Shown here piece after piece: positions 25,435 through 33,959 of a stretch of 64,000 nt of DNA. Position numbers and translations under genes: made by a program. Location: NCBI GenBank assembly GCA_963765295.1, contig CAVXVO010000003.1, positions 124,001 through 188,000 on the forward strand, in the 5' to 3' direction. The notes beneath the pieces were generated by a model that had not been told where the DNA came from, did not search any database, and worked only from the letters and a program-made list of their open reading frames with translations. Numbering within the stretch: the first letter of the stretch is position 1; each line of letters begins with the position of its first letter. This stretch comes from PALSA-612 sp963765295. Its GTDB lineage: Bacteria > Actinomycetota > Thermoleophilia > Gaiellales > Gaiellaceae.

Positions 25435-26403
25435 GTGATCGTCACCGTCACCATGAACACGGCGCTCGACCGGATCCTGACGGTGCCGAACTTCCAGCGC
25501 GGCCAGCGGCACCGGGCGAGCGAGAAGCTGACGTTCGCGGGCGGCAAGGGGATCATCGTGGCGCGCGCGCTCAAGCGGCTCGGCGTTCCCGTCGTCGCGA
25601 CGGGGCTCGTCGGCGGTCGCAACGGCCGCCGTATCCTCGAAGAGCTCAGCGGCGAGGCGGTGCTCAACGACCTCGTCCGGATCGAGGACGAGTCCAGGAC
25701 GTCGACGGCGGTCATCGACCCGACCTCGGGCGAGTACACGGAGATCATCGAGTGGGGGCCACTCGTGCAGCCGGAGGAGCTCGAGACCCTGCGGGAGAAG
25801 ATCGACTACCTCTCGCGCGGCGCCGAAATGGTCGTCTTCGCCGGGTCGCTGCCGCGCGGCGTCGACGAGAGCTTCTACGCCGAGATGATCCGCGAGCTCA
25901 GCCGGCGCGGCGTGTCGACCGTGCTCGACACCGAGGGCGAGCCGCTTCGGTTGGGGGTCGAGGCCGAGCCCGAGCTCGCAACGCCGAACCAGCTCGAGGC
26001 CGAGTCGCTGGCCGGGCAGGAGTTCTCGGACCAGGACGACTTCGTGCTGGCTCTCGACACGATCACGGAGATGGGCGCGCGGAACGTGCTGGTCAAGCAC
26101 GACCGCGGTGTCTTCGCGCACCTGCGGCGCGAGAAGGAGAAGGGGCGGCCGCTGCGCTTCCGCGCCGAAGCACCCGCGGTCGAGACCGTCTCGCCGGTCG
26201 GGGCGGGCTCGGTCCTGCTCGCCGCCTTCATCGCCGCACGGCTCGAGCACGTACCGCCCGACGAGGCGCTTCGCCGTGCCGTCGCGGCCGGGACCGCGTC
26301 GACGCTCGTCGTCGGGTCGGGGCAATTCGAGCTCCGCGAGGCGGGCCGGCTCGTCCACGAGGTGACCGTGACCGACCTGGTCTCGGTCGCCGCGGAGCAC
26401 TAG
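25435..26403 (+). CDS. PfkB-family sugar kinase homologue with altered active site
   Basis: A 322-residue protein of the 1-phosphofructokinase/tagatose-6-phosphate kinase subfamily, with TVTMNTALDRILTVPNF at the start. Two landmark sites are changed: the usual GGKGxNVA sugar-binding motif reads GGKGIIVA (Ile about residue 41), and the catalytic GAGD motif reads GAGS (Ser at about 259), losing the general-base Asp. The DNA is unambiguous at both. It may be a pseudokinase, a regulator, or have changed substrate. A clear AGGAGG precedes the GTG. It sits between a cell-wall carboxypeptidase and guaB. Confidence 0.8.
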   Translation: MIVTVTMNTALDRILTVPNFQRGQRHRASEKLTFAGGKGIIVARALKRLGVPVVATGLVGGRNGRRILEELSGEAVLNDLVRIEDESRTSTAVIDPTSGEYTEIIEWGPLVQPEELETLREKIDYLSRGAEMVVFAGSLPRGVDESFYAEMIRELSRRGVSTVLDTEGEPLRLGVEAEPELATPNQLEAESLAGQEFSDQDDFVLALDTITEMGARNVLVKHDRGVFAHLRREKEKGRPLRFRAEAPAVETVSPVGAGSVLLAAFIAARLEHVPPDEALRRAVAAGTASTLVVGSGQFELREAGRLVHEVTVTDLVSVAAEH

Positions 26404-26474
26404 CCGCTCCAGGCCGCCGCCGCGAAGTCCCGGTACCCAGGCCGTCCCGGCCGGCTGGTAACGTAGATCGTCAG

Positions 26475-27983
26475 TTGACCGAGTTTGACGTCGGACGGAT
26501 CGAGCGGCTCCTTTCGCTCGAGGACAAGTTCGCCCGCGAGGGCCTCACCTTCGACGACGTCCTGCTCGTGCCGGCCGAATCGCACGTCCTCCCGAACGAC
26601 GTCTCCACGACGACACGGCTCACGCGGGAGATCCGCCTTGCAATCCCCGTGATCTCCGCGGCGATGGACACCGTGACGGAGTCGCGCATGGCGGTTGCGA
26701 TGGCCCGCCTGGGCGGCCTCGGCGTGCTGCACCGGAACCTGTCGGTTGCCGACCAGGTCGCGGAGGTCGACCGGGTCAAGCGCTCCGAGTCCGGCATGAT
26801 CGTCGACCCTGTCACGCTCGGGCCCGACGCGCTCGTCGCGGAGGCTCTCGAGCTGATGGCGCACTACCGCATCTCCGGCGTGCCGATCACGGACGGCGAC
26901 GGCCTGCTCGTCGGCATCCTGACGAACCGCGACCTCCGCTTCGAGAAGGACCCCTCGGCCCGCGTCTCGGAGTTGATGACCGCGCGGAACCTCGTCACGG
27001 CCCCGCTCGGGACGACGCTCGAGGAGGCCGAGGAGATCCTCCACCGCAACAAGATCGAGAAGTTGCCGGTCGTCGACGCCGACGGAACCCTACGCGGGCT
27101 GATCACGGTCAAGGACATCGCCAAGCGCATCGAATATCCGCTCGCGACGAAGGACTCGCGGGGCCGGCTCCGTGTCGGCGCGGCCGTCGGGGTCGGCCCG
27201 GACGCGCTGGAGCGCGCCGCCGCGCTGGTCGAGGCCGGCGTCGACGTGCTCGTCCTCGACACCGCGCACGGCCATTCGGAGAACGTCCTGACCATGACCC
27301 GCACGCTGAAGGAGCGCTTCGACGTCGAGCTCGTCGTCGGCAACATCGCGACCTCCGAGGCGGCGGAGGCGCTGATCGACCTCGGCGCCGATGCCTTGAA
27401 GGTCGGCGTCGGGCCGGGAAGCATCTGCACGACTCGGGTCGTCGCCGGTGTCGGGGTTCCGCAGCTCACGGCGATCCACGACTGCGTCCGGGTCGCGGCG
27501 CCACACGACGTTCCGGTGATCGCCGACGGAGGTCTCACCTCGTCGGGCGACGTGGCGAAGGCGATCGCGGCCGGCGCCGACACGGTCATGGCCGGCTCGC
27601 TCTTGGCCGGCACGGACGAGGCTCCAGGCGACGTGGTCGTCGGCCAGGGCGAGCGGTTCAAGGAGTACCGCGGCATGGGCTCCCTCGGCGCGATGAAGGC
27701 GCGTGGGTACTCGAAGGACAGGTACTTCCAGGGGGACGTCGAGGACGTCGACAAGCTCGTTCCCGAGGGCATCGAGGGACGCGTGCCGTACAAGGGGCCG
27801 GTCGGCGTCGTCCTCAACCAACTGGTCGGTGGGCTGCGCCAGGCGATGGGCTACTGCGGCGCGCCGACGGTCGAAGAGATGAAGAACGCGCGGTTCGTGC
27901 GCATCACCGGAGCGGGGCTCCGCGAGAGCCATCCGCACGACATCACGATCACGAAGGACGCACCGAACTACCGGCGCGCATGA
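26475..27983 (+). CDS. guaB: Inosine-5'-monophosphate dehydrogenase
   Basis: A 502-residue enzyme that oxidises IMP to XMP in GTP synthesis. LTFDDVLLVPAESHVLPNDV opens the barrel, two CBS domains occupy about residues 110-225 (RISGVPITDGDGLLVGILTNRDLRF; KIEKLPVVDADG), and the catalytic Cys is in GPGSICTTRVVAG (about 318). The arginine flap region is VEGRVPYKGPV-like (IEGRVPYKGPVG). TTG at 26475 starts the conserved N-terminus; a TAACGT hexamer lies ten bases upstream. guaA follows four bases after the stop. Confidence 0.96.
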   Translation: MTEFDVGRIERLLSLEDKFAREGLTFDDVLLVPAESHVLPNDVSTTTRLTREIRLAIPVISAAMDTVTESRMAVAMARLGGLGVLHRNLSVADQVAEVDRVKRSESGMIVDPVTLGPDALVAEALELMAHYRISGVPITDGDGLLVGILTNRDLRFEKDPSARVSELMTARNLVTAPLGTTLEEAEEILHRNKIEKLPVVDADGTLRGLITVKDIAKRIEYPLATKDSRGRLRVGAAVGVGPDALERAAALVEAGVDVLVLDTAHGHSENVLTMTRTLKERFDVELVVGNIATSEAAEALIDLGADALKVGVGPGSICTTRVVAGVGVPQLTAIHDCVRVAAPHDVPVIADGGLTSSGDVAKAIAAGADTVMAGSLLAGTDEAPGDVVVGQGERFKEYRGMGSLGAMKARGYSKDRYFQGDVEDVDKLVPEGIEGRVPYKGPVGVVLNQLVGGLRQAMGYCGAPTVEEMKNARFVRITGAGLRESHPHDITITKDAPNYRRA

Positions 27984-27987
27984 CGCG

Positions 27988-29577
27988 GTGGTAGGCAACC
28001 TGGGCGCCGAGGTGATTCCGTTCCCCGAGCCCGAGCAGGGCCCGGAGGACCGGCCGGTGCTCGTCCTCGACCTCGGCGGCCAGTACGCGCAGCTGATCGC
28101 GCGCCGGGTCCGCGACTGCCGCGTCTACTCCGAACTCGTTCGTCACGGGATCACGGCGGGCGAGGCGAGGCGGCGACGGCCCGCGGCGCTGATCCTCAGC
28201 GGCGGCCCGGCCTCGGTGTACGCCGACGACGCACCGAGGATCGACCCGGGCCTGTACGAGCTGGGCGTTCCCGTGCTCGGCATCTGCTACGGCGCCCAGC
28301 TGATGGCGCTCGACCTCGGCGGCCGCGTCGAACGCACCGGCGTGTCGGAGTTCGGGAAGACCGAGCTGCACGCCTCGTCCGGCGCGCTCTTCGCGGGGCT
28401 GCCCGAGGAGCAGACCGCCTGGATGAGCCATCGGGACACGGTCACCGCGCCGCCCGACGGCGCGACCGTGACGGCCGAATCGCCGGCAACGCCGGTCGCC
28501 GCATTCGAGGCGCCGGAACGCAATCTCTACGGCGTCCAGTTCCACCCCGAGGTCGTGCACACGCCGCACGGCCAGGAGGTGCTGAAGAACTTCCTCTACG
28601 GCGTCGCCGGGATGCCACCCGCATGGACGGCAGTGGCGGTGATCGAGGAGCAGGTCGAGCGGATCCGTGCGCAGGTCGGCGGCGAGCGCGTGCTCTGCGC
28701 CCTCTCGGGCGGCGTCGACTCCTCCGTGGCGGCGCTACTCGTCCACAAGGCGGTCGGCGACCAGCTCACGTGCGTCTTCGTCGACCACGGCCTGCTCCGC
28801 AAGGACGAGGCCGTTCAGGTCGTGGAGACCTTCCGTCGCCACTTCCACGTCCCGCTCGCCCACGTCGATGCCGAGGGGCGCTTCCTCGCCCGCCTCGAGG
28901 GCGTCACCGACCCGGAGGAGAAGCGCCGCCGCGTGGGGGAGGAGTTCATCCGCGTGTTCGAGGAGGAGGCGGCGCGCCTCGGCAGCACGAAGTTCCTCGT
29001 CCAGGGCACGCTCTACTCTGACGTGATCGAGTCGGGCGGCGAGGCCGGCGTGGCGGCGAAGATCAAGTCGCACCACAACGTCGGCGGCTTGCCGGAGGAC
29101 ATGGACTTCTCGCTCGTCGAGCCGCTTCGCTCCCTGTTCAAGGACGAGGTGCGCCGCGTCGGCGAGGAGCTGGGGCTCCCCGAGGAGATGGTGTGGCGGC
29201 ACCCGTTCCCCGGGCCCGGCCTGTCGATCCGGATCATCGGCGAGGTCACGCGGGAGCGGCTCGAGATCCTGCGCGAGGCAGACGCGATCCTGCTCGAGGA
29301 GATCCGCCGTGCCGGGCTCTACCGTGAGCTGTGGCAGTGCTTCGCTGTGCTGCCCGCGATCAAGTCGGTCGGCGTCCAGGGCGACGAGCGCACCTACGCG
29401 TACCCGATCGTGATCCGCGCCGTCACCTCCGACGACGCGATGACGGCCGACTGGGCGCGCCTGCCCTACGACCTCCTGGAGACGATTTCGAGCCGGATCA
29501 TCAACGAGATCCCGGCCGTGAACCGCGTGGCGCTCGACCTGACGTCGAAGCCGCCCGGCACGATCGAGTGGGAGTAG
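27988..29577 (+). CDS. guaA: GMP synthase (glutamine-hydrolysing)
   Basis: A 529-residue two-domain enzyme that aminates XMP to GMP. The amidotransferase half has VLVLDLGGQYAQLIARRVR, the nucleophile in LGICYGAQLM and the His/Glu in GVQFHPEV. The ATP-pyrophosphatase half has the P-loop ALSGGVDSSVAALL (about residue 236) and ends in the dimerisation domain (NEIPAVNRVALDLTSKPPGTIEWE). It directly follows guaB, a standard purine pair. Confidence 0.97.
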   Translation: MVGNLGAEVIPFPEPEQGPEDRPVLVLDLGGQYAQLIARRVRDCRVYSELVRHGITAGEARRRRPAALILSGGPASVYADDAPRIDPGLYELGVPVLGICYGAQLMALDLGGRVERTGVSEFGKTELHASSGALFAGLPEEQTAWMSHRDTVTAPPDGATVTAESPATPVAAFEAPERNLYGVQFHPEVVHTPHGQEVLKNFLYGVAGMPPAWTAVAVIEEQVERIRAQVGGERVLCALSGGVDSSVAALLVHKAVGDQLTCVFVDHGLLRKDEAVQVVETFRRHFHVPLAHVDAEGRFLARLEGVTDPEEKRRRVGEEFIRVFEEEAARLGSTKFLVQGTLYSDVIESGGEAGVAAKIKSHHNVGGLPEDMDFSLVEPLRSLFKDEVRRVGEELGLPEEMVWRHPFPGPGLSIRIIGEVTRERLEILREADAILLEEIRRAGLYRELWQCFAVLPAIKSVGVQGDERTYAYPIVIRAVTSDDAMTADWARLPYDLLETISSRIINEIPAVNRVALDLTSKPPGTIEWE

Positions 29578-29600
29578 CCGCAGCGGGCTTCGAGCCCGAC

Positions 29601-29960
29601 GTGTCGAAGTGGGACGCCTGGCGACCGGAGGAGGCGGCGCGGCGCCTGGCGGGCGTGCGGGCACCGTGGTACGTCGCGGCCGGCTGGGCGATCGACCTAC
29701 GCTCTGGGTCTGCCGCCGTGACGAGCGGATCCGGCTCCCCTACGGCGAGGTGATCGCCCGGACTGCGGACGGCATCCCGTACGGTCGGCCGGAGGTCGTG
29801 CTGCTGTACAAGGCCAAGCACGTTCATCGCGACAAGGATCGGGCCGACTTCGAGGCGGTCGTGCCGCTGCTCGATCCGGCGGCGCGAGGGCGACTCGAGG
29901 AATGGCTCGAGCTCGTCCACCCCCGGCCACGCCTGGCTGGCCGAGCTACGCGGCCGGTAG
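29601..29960 (+). pseudogene. Nucleotidyltransferase-fold remnant with internal deletion
   Basis: An N-terminal piece (SKWDAWRPEEAARRLAGVRAPWYVAAGWAIDL) is joined at about 29700 to a C-terminal piece in another frame (LWVCRRDERIRLPYGEVIARTADGIPYGRPEVVLLYKAKH). Intact relatives, from memory, have about 90 residues between these, including the catalytic acidic motif. A further one-base break in a C-run near 29921 precedes the end GHAWLAELRGR and TAG. The gap cannot be mended by a frameshift, so this looks like a truly decayed aminoglycoside-nucleotidyltransferase-like gene. A start upstream at GTG 29568 is possible. The end overlaps the convergent PLD gene. Confidence 0.65.
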
Positions 29961-31001
29961 CACCGGCACGGCGGCCGCCGGATAGCGCGCCCGCACGGAG
30001 TCGACGAACGCGGCCAGCTCGTCTGCGATCCTCGCGTCCTGGATCTCGAGCATGTTCTCCGCGTTCCGCTCGCCCGATCTCGACAGGTTGAACGACCCGC
30101 AGAAGACCGTGTCGTCTGCGACCGTCACCTTCGCGTGCATGTAGTCGTGCACGCTCGTCGGCGTGTACGGCGTCGTGCGCTTGCCGGAGAAGGGAGCGCG
30201 CGAGAGCACCGTCTGGAGCAGCGGGATCTTCCAGGCCGAGACGCCGTTCGTGCGCCACTGGAAGAGCACCTCCTCGACCTGCGTCTGGTCGACGCAGCCC
30301 GCGAGGTCGACCTTGCCCTCCGAGGCGATCTGGCACAGCGTGGCCAGGATCGGCCCGGAGGTCAGGACCGGCGAGCAGATCCGTATCCGCCGGCGCGCGC
30401 GCCCGCAGGCCTTGGCGATGCGGTGCGCGAGCGCGTCGCCGAACCCGGGACAGAACCAGGGGCGGACCTCGTCGCCGTCCACGTCGACCGGCCGAGGCTC
30501 GACGAAGCCGCTCTTCATCACGTCCTGCTTGTCCCAGAGTTCCTGGAAGGCGAGCGTGTACGCGGTCGCGAGCCGAGGCGAGTCGACGGTGACGATCACG
30601 TTCTCCTCTCGCGACCACGAGTCGTCCGTCCAGTTCGTCGAGCCGGTCCAGACCGAGGCGCCGTCACGGACGACGAACTTGTGGTGCATGAGGTCGGGGA
30701 TCCCGGGGATGGCGCGCGTCGGCACGCTCAACCGCTCGACGTCCTCCGGCTTCGTCGCCGGCGGCGGCGGTACGGGGATCGGCGCCCGGAAGTCGGCGTT
30801 GTAGGCGAGCCGCACGGCGACACCGCGCTTCGCGGCGGCCTCGATCGCACCGATCACGACCGTCTCCGTCTCGGGCCCCAGGTTGAAGTCGTACAAGGCG
30901 ATGTCGAGGCTCGTCTTCGCCTCGCCGAGGAAGCCGGCGACGAGGTTCGCGATCTCGATCGGCTGTTGCCCGCCGTCCGTGAGCGTCCGGGTTGCGATCA
31001 T
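29946..31001 (-). CDS. Phospholipase D-like protein with two HKD motifs
   Basis: About 351 residues. Two HxK(x4)D catalytic motifs are present, HHKFVVRDGASVWTGSTNW (about residue 115) and HAKVTVADDTVFCGSFNLS (about 288), as in PLD-superfamily phospholipases, nucleases and cardiolipin-synthase relatives. No signal peptide or membrane helix is obvious, so a cytoplasmic nuclease or phosphodiesterase is as likely as a lipase. The start is ATG at 31001; the open frame extends to 31181 but only antisense to the nitroreductase gene. The two divergent starts are nine bases apart. Confidence 0.78.
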   Translation of the reverse strand: MIATRTLTDGGQQPIEIANLVAGFLGEAKTSLDIALYDFNLGPETETVVIGAIEAAAKRGVAVRLAYNADFRAPIPVPPPPATKPEDVERLSVPTRAIPGIPDLMHHKFVVRDGASVWTGSTNWTDDSWSREENVIVTVDSPRLATAYTLAFQELWDKQDVMKSGFVEPRPVDVDGDEVRPWFCPGFGDALAHRIAKACGRARRRIRICSPVLTSGPILATLCQIASEGKVDLAGCVDQTQVEEVLFQWRTNGVSAWKIPLLQTVLSRAPFSGKRTTPYTPTSVHDYMHAKVTVADDTVFCGSFNLSRSGERNAENMLEIQDARIADELAAFVDSVRARYPAAAVPVLPAA

Positions 31002-31010
31002 GTCGGGACT

Positions 31011-31619
31011 ATGGACTTCGCAGACGTTCTGCGCCGCCGGAAGGCGGTCCGCAACTACGAGGAGGAGCCGGTCCCGCGCGAGACGCTCGAGCGGATCGTC
31101 GCGCGCGGTCGGCGGATTCCGTCCGGCGGCTTCAGCCAGGGCCTGCGGCTCGTCGTCGTCACGGACAGCGAGACGCGTCACCGGATCGCGGAGCTCGCGG
31201 ACGAGCAGGAGTACGTCGCGATGGGTTTCGAGCCGTGGATCTCACGCGCCCCTGCGCACATCGTCATCGGCACGCGCGAGGAGGACTACCACGACCGCTA
31301 CCGGCAGCCGGACAAGCTCCAGGAGGACGGTACGGAGATCCACTGGCCGGTGCCGTACTGGCACGTCGACGCCGGCGCCTCGATGATGCTGCTGATGCTG
31401 GCGGCGGTCGACGAAGGCCTGGCGGCGGGCGTCTTCGGCGTGCTCGACTGGGCGCCGATCTGGGAGCTGCTCGGCATCCCCGAAGATGTCCTGCCGGTCG
31501 CGATCGTCACGGTTGGAAAGCCGGCGTCCGAGCCCGAGGAGCTGGAGGCTCGTCGCAAGGAGGCGATGCGTCGCCGCCGGAAGCCGCTCGACGAGGTCGT
31601 CCGCTGGGAACGCTGGTAG
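31011..31619 (+). CDS. Nitroreductase family protein
   Basis: A 202-residue FMN-dependent oxidoreductase. The N-terminal phosphate/FMN motif RRRKAVRNYEEEPVPRETLERIV is typical, with a later MLLMLAAVDEGLAAGVFGVL and the C-terminal VTVGKPASEPE. The substrate is unknown; family members reduce nitro compounds, quinones or flavins. ATG at 31011 is divergent from the PLD gene. The stop overlaps the probable CTG start of the uracil-DNA glycosylase. Confidence 0.85.
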   Translation: MDFADVLRRRKAVRNYEEEPVPRETLERIVARGRRIPSGGFSQGLRLVVVTDSETRHRIAELADEQEYVAMGFEPWISRAPAHIVIGTREEDYHDRYRQPDKLQEDGTEIHWPVPYWHVDAGASMMLLMLAAVDEGLAAGVFGVLDWAPIWELLGIPEDVLPVAIVTVGKPASEPEELEARRKEAMRRRRKPLDEVVRWERW

Positions 31620-32122
31620 AGCGCCTCGCCTGCGCGAGGATCGGCGACACCTACAACCAGTACGCCGGCTCGCCGCTCCGCCGTGAGCGCCTGGGGGACT
31701 ATCTCGCCTTGCGGGCCGACGTGTCCCTGCTCCTCGTCGGCGAGGCGGCCGGGTACCGCGGCGCCCGCGTGTCCGGCCTGCCGTTCACGTCCGAGCGCCA
31801 GCTGACGGGCGCCGGCCCGGCGGAGGCGAGCGCGACGATCGTCCATCGCGTCCTCGCCGAGCTCGGGATCGACGAGCGGGTCCTGCTCTGGAACGTCGTT
31901 CCGACCCACCCCGGCACCGAGACGTCGAACCGCCGGCCGAGCCGGGCCGAGATCGAGGCGGGGCTGCCGTTCCTGCGCGAGCTCGCCACCGGCCGCCAGG
32001 CCGTCGCCGTCGGCCGCGTTGCGCACGCGGCGCTCGGCGGCCCGTACGTCCGCCATCCGTCGCACGGCGGCGCGAAGGCGTTTCGGGCAAGCATGCAGGC
32101 ACTCTTCTCCTCGCTTGCTTGA
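31613..32122 (+). CDS. Uracil-DNA glycosylase family protein, CTG start likely
   Basis: About 169 residues. The fold is recognised from the motif A-like LLLVGEAAGYRGARVSGLPFTSERQL and the motif B-like VRHPSHGGAKAFR near the C-terminus, with LLWNVVPTHPG between; it should excise uracil from DNA. No ATG, GTG or TTG lies near the natural N-terminus. CTG at 31613, overlapping the nitroreductase stop, is the best-placed initiator. Otherwise the frame runs far back over the upstream gene. Confidence 0.78.
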   Translation: MVERLACARIGDTYNQYAGSPLRRERLGDYLALRADVSLLLVGEAAGYRGARVSGLPFTSERQLTGAGPAEASATIVHRVLAELGIDERVLLWNVVPTHPGTETSNRRPSRAEIEAGLPFLRELATGRQAVAVGRVAHAALGGPYVRHPSHGGAKAFRASMQALFSSLA

Positions 32123-32150
32123 CAAACACGGCGATCGAGGGGCCTATCGT
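32119..32150 (+). promoter_or_regulatory. Candidate promoter of the collagen-like gene
   Basis: A perfect TTGACA -35 (32119-32124) overlaps the glycosylase stop. The best -10 is CTATCG/TATCGT at about 32144-32150, giving a rather long spacer of 19-20 bases. The -35 is the clearest in the window. Confidence 0.4.
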
Positions 32151-32176
32151 CCACGGACCGCTGCGGCGTCAGGGGG

Positions 32177-33757
32177 GTGATGCGCCGCATGCCGTCCACG
32201 GGAGCATCGAACAGAGCGGGGTCGGGCTGGTTCGTGGTGGCGGTCGCGTCCTGCGTCAGCGTCGCGGCTGTTGCCGCCTCTGGCGCCGTGGCTGCGCCGC
32301 ATGATCTCGACAAGATCCACTCCTGTGTCACCCGGAACGGTCCGAGTGTCGGGCGCCTCAGGATCCTCTACGCGCCGGCTGCGTTTCCCCAGGGAAGCTT
32401 CGGGAACCCCGGCGCGGCATGCTCGTTCTTCGAGGAGGAGGTGGACTGGGCCCAGAGTGGCGGCGGAGGAGGATCGCCGGGGCCGACCGGCCCGCGCGGC
32501 CCGAAGGGAGTGCGCGGCCCGACCGGCGCCCGCGGCCCGACCGGTCCGTCGGGCTCGAGCAACGGCGGCCCGACCGGTCCGACAGGTCCTCCCGGTCCGA
32601 CCGGCGCAAGAGGGCCGACCGGCACCGCAGGAGCGATCGGCGCGCGGGGTGCGACGGGAGCTCGGGGCGCAACTGGAGCCACGGGCGGCCGGGGAACGAC
32701 CGGCGCAGCCGGGTCCCCAGGCGCCACCGGTGCTCGCGGAACGACCGGTGCCAGAGGTGCGACGGGGGCGCCCGGTGCAACCGGGGCGAACGGCGCGACC
32801 GGTCTGCGAGGCCCGACGGGCAGTCGAGGCCCGACCGGTCTCCGCGGCGCGACCGGCGTCAGGGGTAGCACCGGCGTCAACGGCACAACGGGCGCCAAAG
32901 GCGCGACGGGTACCAGGGGCGCGACGGGTACCGCGGGCGGTACTGGGGCGAAGGGCCCGACGGGGACGCAGGGTGTGACCGGCGCCAGAGGCTCGACCGG
33001 GTCGTCGGGCGCCAGGGGTCCGACCGGGTCTCAGGGTGCGACCGGCTCGAGGGGCCCGACCGGTCAGCGCGGGCCGACCGGGTCGAAAGGGCCGACGGGC
33101 GTCGCGGGTCCGACCGGTGCTCGGGGCGCGACCGGCGCCGGCGGTACGACGGGCGTGCGCGGGTCGACCGGCGCTCGAGGCAGCACGGGCGCTACAGGCT
33201 CGACGGGCTCCAGAGGGAGTACGGGCGCGAAGGGTACGACCGGTGCGAGAGGTGTGACCGGGGTGGGTGGCCCGACGGGGACGAGGGGTCCGACCGGCGT
33301 CAAGGGTGCTACTGGTGCGAAGGGCTCGACGGGTGCGGGGGGCGCGACTGGTACCGAAGGTGCGACGGGCGCGAGGGGTGTCACAGGTGCGACCGGCGCG
33401 AAGGGTGCGCCGGGCGCGACCGGTACCCGCGGTCCGTCCGGCACGAGGGGGCCGACCGGCAACAGAGGGCCGACTGGACCGTCCGGGGTCGCGAATGTCC
33501 AACTGGGCACCCTTGCCACTGCAAGCGTCGACGGGTCGAACGCCGGCAACCTCTCGGGGAGCGCGGTCTCGACCTGTCCGAGCGGGTCGACGGCAGTCGT
33601 CGCAAACATCACATTCAACGAGACCGGGGGAGCAGTCGGCGGGGACCACAATTCGACTCGAGTCGGCATCACCCAGTGGAGTGCCGACGCGGTTGTTGTC
33701 CGTGCCGGCACGGGTGCGACTACCGTCACGATCAACGTCACGGCGATCTGTGTCTGA
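32177..33757 (+). CDS. Secreted collagen-like protein (Gly-X-Thr rich)
   Basis: A 526-residue protein. A signal peptide (WFVVAVASCVSVAAVAASGAVAA) and about 55 residues with two cysteines precede about 340 residues of unbroken Gly-X-Y triplets (from GSPGPTGPRG at about residue 99 to GPTGPSG at about 438). The repeat is dominated by G-x-T: threonine fills most Y positions, with Pro, Ala, Arg or Ser at X, unlike Pro-rich animal collagen. A C-terminal about 85-residue beta-rich domain follows (VQLGTLATASVDGSNAG ... VTINVTAICV) and may act as a trimerisation or binding head. It is probably a surface or spore-coat-like filament. No LPxTG or membrane anchor is seen. Confidence 0.88.
   Translation: MMRRMPSTGASNRAGSGWFVVAVASCVSVAAVAASGAVAAPHDLDKIHSCVTRNGPSVGRLRILYAPAAFPQGSFGNPGAACSFFEEEVDWAQSGGGGGSPGPTGPRGPKGVRGPTGARGPTGPSGSSNGGPTGPTGPPGPTGARGPTGTAGAIGARGATGARGATGATGGRGTTGAAGSPGATGARGTTGARGATGAPGATGANGATGLRGPTGSRGPTGLRGATGVRGSTGVNGTTGAKGATGTRGATGTAGGTGAKGPTGTQGVTGARGSTGSSGARGPTGSQGATGSRGPTGQRGPTGSKGPTGVAGPTGARGATGAGGTTGVRGSTGARGSTGATGSTGSRGSTGAKGTTGARGVTGVGGPTGTRGPTGVKGATGAKGSTGAGGATGTEGATGARGVTGATGAKGAPGATGTRGPSGTRGPTGNRGPTGPSGVANVQLGTLATASVDGSNAGNLSGSAVSTCPSGSTAVVANITFNETGGAVGGDHNSTRVGITQWSADAVVVRAGTGATTVTINVTAICV
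32476..33490 (+). repeat. Collagen-type triplet-coding repeat tract
   Basis: About 1 kb of degenerate 9-bp-phased DNA encoding Gly-X-Y triplets, with recurring GGC-xxx-ACC/ACG units. It is continuous in frame. Such tracts expand and contract by slippage, so length may vary between strains. Confidence 0.85.
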
Positions 33758-33925
33758 CGCGGGTGCATGACGCCGTCGCGCCTTGCTGCTTCGGGTCCGA
33801 CACGGCGCATCCGTTGCGGCGGTCGGCCCTAAGCGTGACGAACGCCACGAAGCTCGGTTGAAGGCCAGGCAGACGAGGTTGTGGGTCGCCGCGATGGCGA
33901 CCGGGCTCGGCTACACTTCTCCGTC

Positions 33926-33944
33926 GGCGGACGCGTGGTCCGCC
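33926..33944 (+). promoter_or_regulatory. Hairpin in the rplM leader
   Basis: GGCGGAC (33926-33932) pairs perfectly with GTCCGCC (33938-33944) around GCGTG, 15 bases before the rplM ATG, and is followed by GCCTTTA. A TACACT hexamer lies just upstream (33912-33917). The hairpin could be an L13 autoregulatory leader element or a weak attenuator; neither is shown. Confidence 0.4.
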
Positions 33945-33959
33945 GCCTTTACGTCCGAC

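Noticed and set aside
32476..33490. Repeat tract as a CRISPR or satellite array
   Set aside because: The period is coding triplets, the units vary and are not separated by spacers; it encodes collagen.
32144..33649. Long minus-strand frame opposite the collagen gene
   Set aside because: The Gly-X-Thr codons generate a repetitive Arg/Thr/Gly-rich antisense frame; only the plus strand has a signal peptide.
33758..33959. tRNA or small RNA gene before rplM
   Set aside because: No cloverleaf could be folded by eye; only one short hairpin was seen.
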